Shown: positions 21,610 to 32,382 of the stretch, one piece after another | Layout: every line of letters begins with the position of its first letter | Numbering within the stretch: position 1 is the first letter of the stretch | Assembly: GCF_000002985.6 (NCBI RefSeq) | Contig: NC_003282.8 | Location: 3,472,001-3,536,000, forward strand | DNA: 64,000 nt | Origin: Caenorhabditis elegans | Taxonomy: Eukaryota > Nematoda > Chromadorea > Rhabditida > Rhabditidae | Direction: 5' to 3' | Made by a program: the position numbers and the translations under genes | Notes under the pieces: generated by a model | What the model saw: the letters and a program-made list of their open reading frames with translations, nothing else | Databases searched by the model: none | Told to the model about the DNA's origin: nothing

Positions 21610-23162
21610 ATGAACTTTTCCAAGCAGTTTAATGATCCTGAATTCATTGAAAATGTTACTAAAATTGCAACAAATGGGCTTGTTGCAATATTTTATATTT
21701 CGACGTTACTTTATTTGGTAATATTTCCTTTTTATGTATATGTCTTCAAATTGAATAGAAGGAGGGATAGAAAGGTTGGGAACTTGTAGTTTGTGATGTG
21801 AAGCTTACAATTCAAATTTAGACGCTGTTATTTCCAACGGTCAGTCACTTTTATGGAATGGTGAAGATTACTTATTGCATGTTTGGTATTTTAATTTTTT
21901 GCAATATTATGATTCTTTGTAACAATCCTGGAAGAAGGTATGTTATTATATTAGTTTTTTCGTGTAAGAGTGAAAAAATCATCCTTTTTTAGATTCTTTT
22001 TCGGTTTTTTCGTGATTGTTGTGGCCATGTGCATTGTTTTTACACTATATCTCTGCACCGCAGCATTTCACTTTATAACATTCCTTTTGGCCGCTCAACG
22101 CTTTTTAATATTCTTCTTCCCCAACACAGAAAAGCATGTTGCTGTATTTCAAAAGTTCTTGTTTAAGCATATCTGGAAGGTGTATTTAGTTATATTTGTA
22201 AAGGAAGTTACGCTTTTTATTATATTCAACCACAATACAAGTGACAGTAGAAGGACAACAAATTTTGGAGTTTATATTTTGGTTTGAACATTTTCAAGTG
22301 ACATTTTCTTTTCAAATCAACATTCCAGACGATATTTTCTTTATCCTATGCATTGCTATTTCTTTCTACGGTATTTTATATTCCAATAATGATCAGTGCT
22401 TGGAAAGTTTATCCAGCTCAAAAGTGTGCGGTGCAAAAGTACATTTATTGGCAGACACTAACAGTTTTCATATTTAAATCTGTAAGGGGACAATTTGCTT
22501 TTTTGGTATACCTGGCTACTTAACGTAACATCCGTATAGGCTTGGCCGAATCACACGGCCCGGCATGTGGTACATTCATGCAAATGCGCTCTACTGATAA
22601 TTTGAATTTATCCAAGTTTTTTTGGTCCAAACAATTTAGAATTTATTTTCGGACATTTTTATATGCATCACAAAAATGTTTGATCACCAGTTTTTGAGAA
22701 AAAAAACGCTCAAATGTCCAGGTATACGGTAGACAAATTGCGTACAGGTACCACTTCTCGGGCCGTGAATCAGGCCATTTTGGCTCGGCCATGACCAGGG
22801 TAGATTTACGGCGCGTTGCGTGTTGCGTCGCGGCTCGGTTTTCATGTTTCTTGTATCAGTCTTGCATGCAAGACTAGTTTTCAATTGGTCTAATATTACA
22901 TGAGTAAAATTTAAAATTATTTCAGACAGCTATAGTCATATTCATCTACCAAAGCACCTTTGGCGCGTATTCCACAGTACACTACACATCGGGCATACTC
23001 GCGACAGATGTTGTCACAACTCCCCTAATAGTACAAATTTCGTATTTGGGAAGTAACCGGTGGACTTCAAAGTCTTCTGTTCCCTTAAAGTGGAAGAAGT
23101 TCTTCCGAGTTCTGTTTGATATGAATAAGTCTTCAGTTGTCAAGCCACAAAACGTTTATTAA
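21610..23162 (+). CDS. srz family chemoreceptor (intact, 319 aa)
   Basis: Exons 21610-21774, 21822-21937, 21993-22281, 22329-22481, 22926-23162; phases agree, 319 residues. Start MNFSKQFNDPEFIEN; exon 1 ends FKLNRRRDRK. Exon 2 has TLLFPTVSHFYGMVKITY. Exon 3 has AFHFITFLLAAQRFLIFFFP. Exon 4 has VFYIPIMISAWKVY then KYIYWQTLTVFIFKS. Exon 5 has ATDVVTTPLIVQISYLGSNR and ends NVY. Intron 4 contains a dispersed GC-rich repeat. Last intact receptor of the cluster. Confidence 0.88.
22530..22875. repeat. Dispersed repeat with GCGCGTTGCGTGTTGCG motif
   Basis: Contains GGCTCGGCCATGACCAGG and TTTACGGCGCGTTGCG. Related sequence in the other orientation is at 50084-50330 (CACGCAACGCGCCATAAATC) and 62820-62950 (ACGCAACGCGCCGTAAATC). 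Intron 4 of an srz gene. Confidence 0.6.
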
Positions 23163-23295
23163 CTTAATAAAACCTTGAGTAAATAAAATGTTTAATAAAT
23201 GAGCAATTTTTCAAAGGAAACTGCCACTATGTAGGAACCGGTAATTTTGTTTTAATTTTTATATTCTTCTAAAACTGCACGACTGAACTACCATC

Positions 23296-24440
23296 CTACG
23301 GACTCCACTGGCACGAAACCGAGACTACCAATCTGAAAACTTCCAAATATAAATGTCATAGTAACGTTTTACTTACGTCTGTCCATTAAACTCATCCAGG
23401 TATAGCCAATTGCCATCAGTACATGTTAAACTAAGTGTGGGTCCTGTAATTGGTCCACTGATTTGGTCCTGGAACATCATTGAGACTGTTGCCGTAGGGT
23501 TTGTGTCAGGAGGGTTGCAAGTGATCGAGTAGACGGTCGGGCATCCATTTGAATCGGCGGTGGTGCTGGAATATTGAGGGGGTTTCCAAGGACGGGCGTA
23601 TTTTCGTATTTATTTCATTAGTTCTCCGTTTTGTGACTTTCCCCGCTTTATATTTGAGGTTACAGTAAATATTTATTGTAAGCCTCTAACTCTCCGTCCC
23701 GGCTTAAAGCCATCTGGACCTTTTTTTGTCAAACCAGGATAGTGGTCCAGAGATTCATAAAGCCGTTTCAACTAGAAATATTAAACTATTCTCAACATCG
23801 CTCATGCAGCTCTTATGGGTTTAAAGCATTGGACTACGGTAGGGTTACTGTAGTACTATAGGGATAATGTTAAACTAATCTAGGGTTCGTAGTTGAAGAA
23901 CCCTATACTTCAATTATACTTACACAGATCCCACTGGCTGAATACTTTCTGTTCCTTCAGGGCTTCCATCAATTCTGTTGAGCAGTTCGACTTCTGATGT
24001 TGTGCACGGACATACTATTGGCGTCTGAAAGCAAGAGATTTTGCAATTAGAAGTGCCCTGCCCAAAGTTCCCTTTAGTTCTTTTAGTTTGTGGCCTAATT
24101 TGTGTTGAGGTGCTAAACATTGCTTATTGCTAGCACAACTTAACATTACTTAACTTAACTTAACATTAACTTTTCTTAACATTCTTAACATTTTCTGTCA
24201 AACTGTTTTGGCAGGTTTCCAAAAAAAGGCCCAAAGATCCAAACTCTCAAATTAAAGGGTCAGCTAGATGTTGGGCTGTGCATAATCGCAAACTCGATAC
24301 TAAGGTTTCTCTTACTTACATTAGTGAATATATAAGTAAGAGATAAACCATTGAAACAGAAAACTCACTGTAGTACTTGTAGGAGCACAGGAATCAGAAA
24401 ACTTTAAGAAAATTGGAAAAAGCACTAGAAGAATTCTCAT
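23296..24440 (-). CDS. Small secreted cysteine-containing protein, DUF281-like (132 aa)
   Basis: Four exons (minus): 24440-24369, 24024-23924, 23565-23377, 23332-23296; all phases agree, 132 residues. The N-terminus MRILLVLFPIFLKFSDSCAP is a signal peptide with a Cys just after it. After a short stretch with CPCTTSEVELL come the features of the nematode DUF281 domain: GCPTVYSITCNPP, then ATVSMMFQDQISGPITGP, LSLTCTDGNWLY, and the C-terminal VVSVSCQW. The spacing of Cys pairs supports disulphides in a secreted domain. Function unknown; many worm paralogues exist. It is tail-to-tail with the srz gene ending at 23162. Confidence 0.8.
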
Positions 24441-26409
24441 TTTGCCACCAACAAATCTGTGAGAAAGTAGTCTTTAAGAAAATCACAATGAAACCAAAAA
24501 GCCAACGGAAACCAAATGATAGGGTATCGCGGCGACTTTTATAGCTAGAAGAATCAAATCTCGATGCTAAACGGAAAAACGAAAGGTGATCAAATTGTAG
24601 GCTAATCTCTCTAGCATAAAAGTTTCCATTTAATCAAACAAAATGTGACTTTTTTGGAGTGGAACACCGGGGAAAAAGGGAAAAAACAAGAGAAATGAAA
24701 GGATCGGACAACTCGTCGGAACTAATTGGCACATTTCGATGACCGAAAAGATTGGAAAAAGTGGAAGATGGGGGAATGTTTTTTTGACGCGCGACAAGTA
24801 TATACACCGGAGAAAGTGATGCCTATAAAGGTGTTGGTCAGCGTGTTTAGGTTGGTGGAAGAGATCAAAGAGTAGAATTGTATCTTGAGTTAGTATTTGG
24901 GAAAATCGATGCACCATGTCTTTTAACGGTAAACGACGGCCAGTGGGGAATTGATTGAAAGCCATTTTTATGGGATTAAAATGACCAAATATCATAATCA
25001 AACTTTTCAAAAAATTTTGGAAATTTTTGTTTTAATTTGAGTCAAAGAGCGGTGAAATCTCAGTTTTCACATATTTTTTGAAAGTCGTCGATCAAAATTT
25101 TTTTAACTCTTAGTTTTTTTTATGTTTCAGTTTTGCTTAAAAACTTTGCTCTGCTGACGTCATTTTGATGAAACCAAAGACAGACAATTTATGAGCTGTG
25201 GAAGTTGAACTTGTTCGATGCACCATGTCTCTAGGGGTTTTAGCTTTCAGTGACATGCTGAAAATTACTTACAACGTCATAATTATTAGATTAACAATAC
25301 TTTCAGCATGACGTCACAGAAAATTGTAGATCATAGAAAAATCGAGCGTCTTCCGGCCACCAAACTTCCCTAGGCCACAGGGATTTTCCACTCTTTGATC
25401 TTCATCCTGTTGCAAATTTCCCCATCACAAATAATAAAATATAGACACATGTAATTGCAATATTAACATCATTTGCAGCTCTCCATTATTTGTTCAGAAT
25501 CGTCAGACACATGTGCAAAGACCCATCGTATGTATCCATTTTTTGTTTGCAAGGTGAGATGAAACGAGAAGGCCGCCTGTTATTAGCCACCACCGTATTT
25601 GGTGGTTTTTTGTCCCCCCCCCCCTCCCCCCTACTGGGGGACTTCTTGACAGGTCACATCTGGTTTAGAGCATGATTAGTGATGAGGTGGTGTTGGGTTT
25701 CATCAGGGAGGAAATTGAGCGGAAATTTGAAAATTTTCGAGGGGGGGGGGGGGCGATATTTTAAGACTGGAGGAGATCTTCGAAAATATGCTGTGCAATT
25801 TTTCAGATTTTCGAGGTTTGAGAGCTTTAAAAATTTACAATTTTGTTAGCAGTTGCCTAGCTAGTTTATCGGTTATTCGCCAATTTACCTCCAAACAATT
25901 GATTTTCCCACAGTTCATCATTTTTTACTAGAAATCAGCTCCGGCAATCTGCAATTTCAAGGATTTTGAGTTCGGTAACTCGCCTTCCCTACAAATTTCC
26001 AAAATCGTACTAACCTCCACAGTTGTCGAACCAATTATTAATCGGCTCATCGCTCGCCCTACAGTAATCCCTAATAATAATGTCTTCTCTCGCTTTTGTG
26101 TCAACTAGCACCCATATTTGCACATCATCACCGTGTGCTCACAGAACACGAGCTCCATCAGAAAAAGGGGCGGCGCTTCCGGGACTCTGGGGATTATTGG
26201 GAGATAACTCTGTGCTCAGTTTTGCCGACATATTAGTTGGTACTGATTTTTCGCAAATTTTCCGGTCATGTTTCAGAGTCCCATGCAGTTTCAGATGGTT
26301 ATGAAAGGTTAGTGGATATTTTTATTATTTATTTGTTTGATTTGGAGATTTTTTTGAAAAGCTTTCAGAAAATTCGACAATATGACATTTTTGCTAAATT
26401 TTTCGATTA
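24441..26409. other. Intergenic, repeat-poor, no convincing gene
   Basis: About 2 kb upstream of the DUF281-like gene. GATGCACCATGTCT occurs twice (24910 and 25218). CCACCACCGTATTTGGTGGTTTTTTG at 25587-25612 is a small hairpin followed by Ts and then a C-run. A 13-G run lies at 25741-25753. An ORF at 26080-26304 has no domain signal. A 15-base match to a cloning-vector priming site is noted under findings. Confidence 0.4.
25741..25753. repeat. Poly-G tract (13 G)
   Basis: Uninterrupted run of 13 G, one of four such tracts in the window. Confidence 0.9.
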
Positions 26410-26677
26410 GGGCTTCCGTGTAGGCGTTAAGACGCCTGCATGCCTGAGTTTAAGGCAACTTTCGCCAGTCTCTCGTCTCACTAGGGAATGACCAGAATAA
26501 ATGGAGCGATATTCAAAAAAAAAATATTGTATCGGAAAGCTGACATTCTCTACTATAAGAATATGACTGAAATTTTTGCCCGTTCGGGCTGGAAATCTGA
26601 AATTTTTACGTCTGAAATTATTCGTTTTGACGTGCTTTACTTATCACCATCCCCAATTAGTACTGCCTGCAACAGCG

Positions 26678-26748
26678 AGATGGCCGAGTGGATAGAGTGG
26701 ATGACAAGCATGGTGGGACTCTGGGGTTCAATTCCACCCTAACGTAAA
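26678..26748 (+). repeat. tRNA-like module near the left end of the transposon
   Basis: GAGATGGCCGAGTGG is a good polymerase III A box, and GGGGTTCAATTCCACC, about 35 nt later, a good B box with a T arm. The acceptor and anticodon stems do not form properly, so it is a tRNA pseudogene or SINE-like piece. Confidence 0.55.
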
Positions 26749-26984
26749 GTTTTTCAAAAATTTAAACGTGTTTTTTCGAAACTATATAAAAGCCCAAATT
26801 TTAATTTTTCTGATCGATATCAGCATGATCAATGTGTCGACCAACACCATAATGATTCATTCAACATCTTTTCCCCTAAAATTTAAACTTAACCATGGAC
26901 CACTACAACCATGGATCCCCTCATATAAACAATTTTATTCATAGCGAAACTTGAATGTAATGCAATCATGAATTTATTAATTAT

Positions 26985-28787
26985 TCAAGGAGATGAACAA
27001 AGATGTTGTTTTGACACAACAAAATGATTAAAACAAACAAACATCTTGCATCTTGCGCATCGGATGAATCCGAGATGGTTACATCCAGTGTGATAGCAAA
27101 TCACTGTGTCACCATGATCAATGCAATATTGAGCTGGAGTCAAAAATGGTGTTGATGAAGTATTCGCAGCACCCACGTATCCAGCTTTCTTCCAACAATG
27201 CTGTAAAAACGGTCGGAAGTGCTCTGCCGAGATCTGGTGATACAACACAGATACCATGCAAATTGCGTTGTTCCTCTGTGCGATGACGTAATCCGTCTGG
27301 GTTCGAAGGGCATATGCTGTGAACTTCTTGATCAAGCTCTGGAAAATACTATCAAAAAGTTATAAAGATTTAAATTCATACCTTCCATGGCGCATTCCAA
27401 TAGACATCCAACGGTTGGATCATTCCAGTTGTGTGCTCTGGAATGTTGCGAATGACGACATCATGACCATTGGGAACCAAGTTCTTGATCGTTGTATGGT
27501 CCTTGAACGCTGGCCAACTGTCCAGCATGATGTACAGTTTTTTCGGTACAGACGGAATGAAGACACAACTTTCGAAAAAATCGCACATCAATTGCTTCGT
27601 CATGATGTGTGTCTTGTATCCAGCCCGCACTTCCAAATTTGGGCAGTTTGGAATTGGACGAGACGGAGGAAACTGGCCTTTTGGTTCAGCGATTACCATA
27701 AACGCCTTGGGTCCCATTGAGCCATCGAGGAAAATCATCGGGAGAAACGTAAACGAGTGGGTCAGCGACGATTTCGATTGCTCCAACCTCTCGACTGTTT
27801 TTTCGCCCATAAAGGCTAAAGACCGGGCTGGATACAGCTCCTTTTGAATTCCGGTTTGGTCACAATTGAAGACCATCGACGGGTGATAGTTGGAGATCTC
27901 TGTTCTGGCATTCTTGACAAAATCATCCGCGTTTTTTTTGATAGCGTCTTTATTGATCAGGCACTTCCGTGTGACAAACTTGGTGACTCTCCGACTCACG
28001 ATTCTGAAATTATATATATATATATATATATATCTATATATCTATATATCTAACATACTCCGCAATTTATTACATAATTGTGGCTTTGCTTCCATCGGGT
28101 TATCCAGGATTGTGACGCTTTGAAGTTTTGCAACTTCATTTCGCGGGTGTTGATTTCCAGTGCCATAGCCATCAAATCAGAATCATGCAAATTGACTCCT
28201 GAAATATTTATATTAAAACTTGTTATATTAATGTTCGTTACCATTATCAAGTTTCTCCTTGACCTCCTCATAAAGCCGTTGTGTAAGCTGTGCCAAACGA
28301 ACCCGCACGCTTTCTTGGAACGCTTTTTAATCTTTCTCGTACTTGCGCAGTTTGTTCATATGAGCATCGGTTCGTATCCAGCGATAACTATGGTGCATAG
28401 TCGTTATCGGCCTACTTCCAATTTTTCCGCTACGGTAGAAGGTGATCGCTTTATCCAACTGTTCCCTTGATACAGCTTTCTCACCGAACAATACATCATC
28501 TTGATCCGGCAACACACAGTCATACGGCTGAAAGGTTTTTTAAATGACAATTAATAGTGTCGAAACCAACATACCTCAAAAACTTCTGGCTCCCAATCGC
28601 CATATTCTTCTTGAACCAAATATTCGGATTCTTCCACACTGGTATCTCCATAATAAGATTCCTTTATAATGCTTGCCAAATGATCTGCCACCTTCTGCTC
28701 ATGTCTCGAAATCGAGGGATTTGATGGGAGGGGATTGGGAAAATGACGATGCAAGGCAAACATCACGTTTCCGATATCAAAAGACAT
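26985..28787 (-). pseudogene. Tc5/pogo-like DDE transposase, probably inactive
   Basis: Exons (minus) approx. 28787-28575, 28527-28242, 28198-28061, 28003-27382, 27338-26985. Domains in order: an acidic N-terminus; a CENP-B/Tc5-type helix-turn-helix region (NFKASQSWITRWKQSHN); a DDE core with NCDQTGIQKELYP (first Asp), LDSWPAFKDHT (second Asp) and GMIQPLDVYWN (third Asp); and a Cys/His-rich tail with CYHTGCNHLGFIRCARC like the Tc5 C-terminal domain. Exon 2 has an in-frame TAA after LRKYEKD in an otherwise open frame. Exons 3 and 4 cannot be joined in phase with any GT donor I see. Both suggest the copy is defective. A (TA)n run occupies intron 3. Confidence 0.75.
28008..28051. repeat. (TA)n microsatellite
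   Basis: ATATATAT run with TATATATC interruptions, in an intron of the transposase gene. Confidence 0.85.
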
Positions 28788-28975
28788 TGAATAAAAGAAA
28801 ACCAATAGAATGTAAACTATTAAAGTGACAATTTCAGTGAAATTTATCAAAATACGAAAATAATAAAATTAAAAATTAGCGCCAGCTAACTATTTAGCAG
28901 AGCAAATACGTTTTGACCCAATATAAAAACAATAATATGAAAAAAAAAAATTAAAATAAAGTTTTACCAAAAATT

Positions 28976-29324
28976 GGCAAAACATCTTGTTTTTGAGGCT
29001 CCATATCTCTGCAGGAAAAAATCGCACTAAAAAGTGATTAACTGAAAACTTGTTAAACAAAATGTAATCTAAAACTTTTCAGTTGAACACTTTTTTGTAA
29101 AAAATTTCGTTGCCAAGATATAGATCTTTAACTATTTAGAATATTCAAAAATAATGAAGCTCAAATCAATTGGTTCCAACTCGGCAACGAAATTTTTTAC
29201 AAAAAAGTGTTCAACTGAAATGTTTTAGATCACATTGTGTTTAACAAGTTTCTAGTTGATCACTTTTTAGTGCAATTTTTTCCTGCAGAGATATGGAGCC
29301 TCAAAAAGAAGATGTTTTGTCAAT
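28976..29324. repeat. Palindrome inside the transposon, about 350 bp
   Basis: The arm from CAAAACATCTTGTTTTTGAG to TTTCGTTGCC pairs with GGCAACGAAATTTTTTACA ... CTCAAAAAGAAGATGTTTTG. It sits upstream of the transposase exons within 26481-29957. It may be a further MITE nested in the transposon. Confidence 0.75.
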
Positions 29325-29649
29325 ATCGATTTGGTAAAACGTCTTGATAAGGCATCAGAATCAATGATTCGGTCATTGAAAATAATGAAAAATAGGTTAT
29401 TTGTGACACTCTAAAATATTTCATGCATTTTTAAAAAAATTTCAAAAAAAAATTTTTCGATCAAATTTTCTCATGGGTTTGGTGGAGAAAAAAGTGACAA
29501 TTTTCGAAAAAAATTAAAATTTCTGAAAAGTTTCCAGGGTAATTATGGTTCAATTAAAAAGCAAAAAAATTATGTAAAACCCTCAAAAAAATGTTCTAAA
29601 TACTTGTTTCCCGTTCTGAAAATTTTGTATAAAAAAGGCCAAAAGTTAA

Positions 29650-29728
29650 ACCATGTATGGGAACCGAACCCACAAACTTCTGCTCAAGAGGCGAACGCGT
29701 TCACCACTCGACCACCGAACCGATGTTT
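29650..29728 (-). repeat. tRNA-like module near the right end of the transposon
   Basis: Minus strand: GTGGTCGAGTGGTGAACGCG as A box, CTTGAG in an anticodon-like loop, and GTGGGTTCGGTTCCCAT as B box and T arm. It resembles a tRNA-Leu/Ser-like pseudogene. It is a different sequence from the plus-strand module at the left end but has the same tRNA-like design. Confidence 0.5.
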
Positions 29729-30138
29729 TCGCCCTTCCACCATTGTGGTGAGACTTCTGTTGGCGCCAGAGACAAAAATCCACTGTTAACCATAGGAAAT
29801 GCACTGATTTCAGTGTAGAATTTCAGACGTAAAAATTTCAGATTTCCAGCCCGAACGGGCAAAAATTTCAGCCATATTCTTATAGTAGAGAATGTCAGCT
29901 TTCCGATACAATATTTTTTTTTTGAATATCGCTCCATTTATTCTGGTCATTCCCTAGTCAGTTTATGCCGTATGCCTAATTTGTTTCTCAATAATTTGAT
30001 AAAACTGAGAAAGTTTAAACATTTGTAAATTCACGTCAAAATGCGAAAAGAGGCGAAAGGCCGGTAGGTTTCAGGCAGGCGTCAGGCATTTAGCCTGCCT
30101 ACTATGGAAGCCATATTTTTTAGCATTGAAAATTTGAA

Positions 30139-31843
30139 ATGAACCTTCCAGAATGCTCTTCCTCGCCACCACAATCAGCTCAAAATTCCGAGGAACGTCG
30201 CGTACGTCGGCTCCGGACAGCTTTCTCTGAAAATCAGCTGGAATTGTTGGAAGAAGCTTTTCTGAAATGTCAGTATCCGGATGTTCAGCAGCGAGAGACC
30301 CTGGGGAAGCAAACAGAGCTCGCCGAGGCCCGAATTCAGGTGAGAAATCGTGGTGACTGTGAGAATTCTAAGCCACTGACGACGACCCCGAGATGCTCTG
30401 GTGAAGCAGACTATTCAAAATTTCTAGGCCCTCAGTGACATCATCGATTTTTGTGGCAGTGAAGGTTTCTAGGCCATCGATGACGTCAGAGGTTTTGTCT
30501 AGGCTCTAAGGGTGAAATTCACGAAAAACGTAGTGTCTGTTTTTTATGGGTGACGTCACACTTTCAATGGCCACCAAGTTTTCTAGGCCACCAATGACGT
30601 CACAGTTATTCAGTTTTCTTCCAGGTTTGGTTCAAAAATCGCAGAGCAAAAGCCCGTAAACGACAGCGAAACGAGAGTACCGATAGCTGCAGTACTACTG
30701 AAGAATCCAATGAGGAAGGCGATGCAGATGGGTGTTTGAAGAAAAAAGCAAAGAATGAAACGACAATTATTAGTAAGTTGCCGAAAAAATCGGCAAATTT
30801 CTGCTTCTGGCCTTCTACTTATCACAGAATTGGTCTAAAAATGCCGAATTGCCGAAAACGAATTCTTGTGCCACTGTTTGGCAGTTTTCTGTAATTTTCG
30901 GCAACTTTCGACACATTTCGGCGATTTGCTCTTACGTCACTGTTGTCAAAGTACCCAGTTTCTGGGATTTTTCGACAAATTTTGCAAATTTTCAAAACCC
31001 CTCAACAATATTCGGCAATTTCCGGCAATTTTATACAATTTTAGGCGACTAGCCCATAACTCTGACGTCACTGTTTTCAAGTTACCGAGTTGCCGGAATT
31101 TTCGGCAATTTTCGACAACTGGGGTCCTAGTGAACCAGTGTTAAGCAATTTTTTCCAGCCTGGACACCCGGAGCAGCTCTATTCAACTCGTCGCTGAGCC
31201 CCACCACCACATCGATTCCGACAACTCCGGCTCCGCCACTGAACTTTATCTGTCATCAGAATCCGTTTTATGCATACAACCCGTATAGGAATTTAAATAC
31301 CGTAAGATTTTGTAGTTTGTAGCTTCTGTAGTTTGCAGTATGTAATTAAAATTTTATCAATACTCAAAAATTTCTTTTTTTTTTTTCAAAATTTCAGCTA
31401 CTCGGAAAATCCAAAATTTCAACAATTTTGAAACCTTGTCAATTAGTTATCACTTCTTAGTTATCGCTTCACTCCAAAACGCATAAACTCATAACAATAG
31501 GCATAGGCAGGCATGTAGGCAGGGGAACAAACTTTTTTTTTTAAGTTTTCGAATATTTGCTTACCTACTTACAACAAGATTAGCCTAATCTCTCTTCCCA
31601 TCACCCAAAATAGTTACAGTACCTGGGGGGGGGGGGGGGGGGGGTAACCTGATATTCAGATTAGGTACTTGTATTAGGTGGCTCGGAGTACAAGATTAAG
31701 CCGCCCAAGTAAGTGGGGAGTAAAACAAATATTTTTTAGAGTTTTTGCAGATTCCTACACATTTGCTGGCGGCCACGACGACGGCGGCATCGATAGGCAG
31801 TGCCAAATTGGTGGCAAATGTTGGAAGTAATATTATTTCTTGA
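30139..31843 (+). CDS. ceh-53: Paired-like K50 homeobox transcription factor (194 aa)
   Basis: Exons 30139-30339, 30625-30772, 31159-31301, 31751-31843; phases agree, 194 residues. The homeodomain (residues ~20-81) begins [20 protein letters not shown], includes [17 protein letters not shown], and has recognition helix [13 protein letters not shown] with Lys at position 50, as in Otx/Gsc/Pitx-type proteins; the conserved intron after RIQ splits helix 3. After it come an acidic Ser/Thr stretch and a Pro/Thr-rich tail. No paired domain. I think it is ceh-53 because of its place near ced-10 and tsg-101, but that rests on memory of the map. Start [10 protein letters not shown] is the first ATG in the open frame. 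Intron 2 has CGGCAA repeats; intron 3 a 20-G tract. Confidence 0.85.
31625..31644. repeat. Poly-G tract (20 G)
   Basis: Longest of four G runs in the window, in intron 3 of the homeobox gene. Such tracts can form quadruplexes, and in C. elegans their stability depends on the DOG-1 helicase. Confidence 0.92.
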
Positions 31844-32000
31844 GTTGTGTTTTGTTTTTGTAAGTATATTATTAATTAGAAATTGAATTGGAATAATGAA
31901 TTTTAATTTTTTAAAAAAAACTTTTTTCTGAGAATAATTTTCGAAAATTTAAATTTCTGAGTTTTTTGAAACTTTTTTTTCTAAATTGTTAATTGGCCTC

Positions 32001-32296
32001 CAAGTTTGCCCCTGATTTCGAATATTTATGTGAAAAAATTCAAAAAAATTTCCCTGATTTTAAATTTCAGCTAAAGATCGAGTTTCATTTGTGCACCCAT
32101 GACCTTTTCAAATGTGTGCTCAAAGAAATTCACATTGGAGCACGCTTGCTTCATCTCGATTTCCGGGAGCTAAGCAAGCGCACTCCAATGATAATTTTTT
32201 GGCGCGCATTTGAAAAAACTCATGGGGACGCAAAGTGATTTCAAGCTCAAATATAAAATCAGAGAATTTTTTTTCGAAATCAGGGGTTTGTACTTG
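32001..32296. repeat. Palindromic MITE, about 300 bp
   Basis: Ends CAAGTTTGCCCCTGATTTCG and CGAAATCAGGGGTTTGTACTTG. Inner arms such as GAGCACGCTTGCTTC against AAGCAAGCGCACTCC pair. Between the homeobox gene and the next srz gene. The rest of 31844-32443 shows no gene. Confidence 0.75.
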
Positions 32297-32382
32297 TTTG
32301 AAAATATTTTCCAAATTTCGGTACTCCACCTTTAAACAGCTGCCAATTTTATTATTATTATTTTCTCATAGTTTCTCAAGTG

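Larger units (their letters stand above)
26481..29957. mobile_element. Tc4/Tc5-type DNA transposon (Tc4v-like), 3477 bp
   Basis: Terminal inverted repeats of about 140 bp start CTAGGGAATGACCAG and end CTGGTCATTCCCTAG. The element is flanked by TCA on both sides (26478-26480, 29958-29960). The rebuilt empty site reads CTCAG, matching the TNA duplication and CTNAG target known for Tc4/Tc5. The ends match what I recall of Tc4, and the length is close to that of the variant Tc4v (about 3.48 kb). It encodes a pogo/Tc5-like transposase on the minus strand. The two inverted repeats diverge in the interior, as described for Tc4v. Confidence 0.88.
26410..30112. mobile_element. GGCTTCC-family MITE interrupted by a Tc4/Tc5-like transposon
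   Basis: The outer ends are GGGCTTCCGTGTAGGCG (left) and GCCTGCCTACTATGGAAGCC (right). The left 70 bp and right 155 bp together correspond to one MITE like that at 16470-16697, read in reverse. The pieces are separated by the 3477-bp element at 26481-29957. Age order follows: MITE first, transposon second. Confidence 0.8.

Noticed and set aside
22684-22884. 66-aa minus-strand ORF in srz intron 4
   Set aside because: Lies in a dispersed repeat also found in two other introns, in different frames.
26080-26304. 74-aa ORF MSSLAFVSTSTHICTSSPCA... as a gene or first exon of the homeobox gene
   Set aside because: No domain, no phase-compatible splice to 30139, and a transposon-bearing repeat lies between.
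27319-27847. Plus-strand ORFs of 125-133 aa
   Set aside because: Antisense shadows of the transposase exon on the minus strand.
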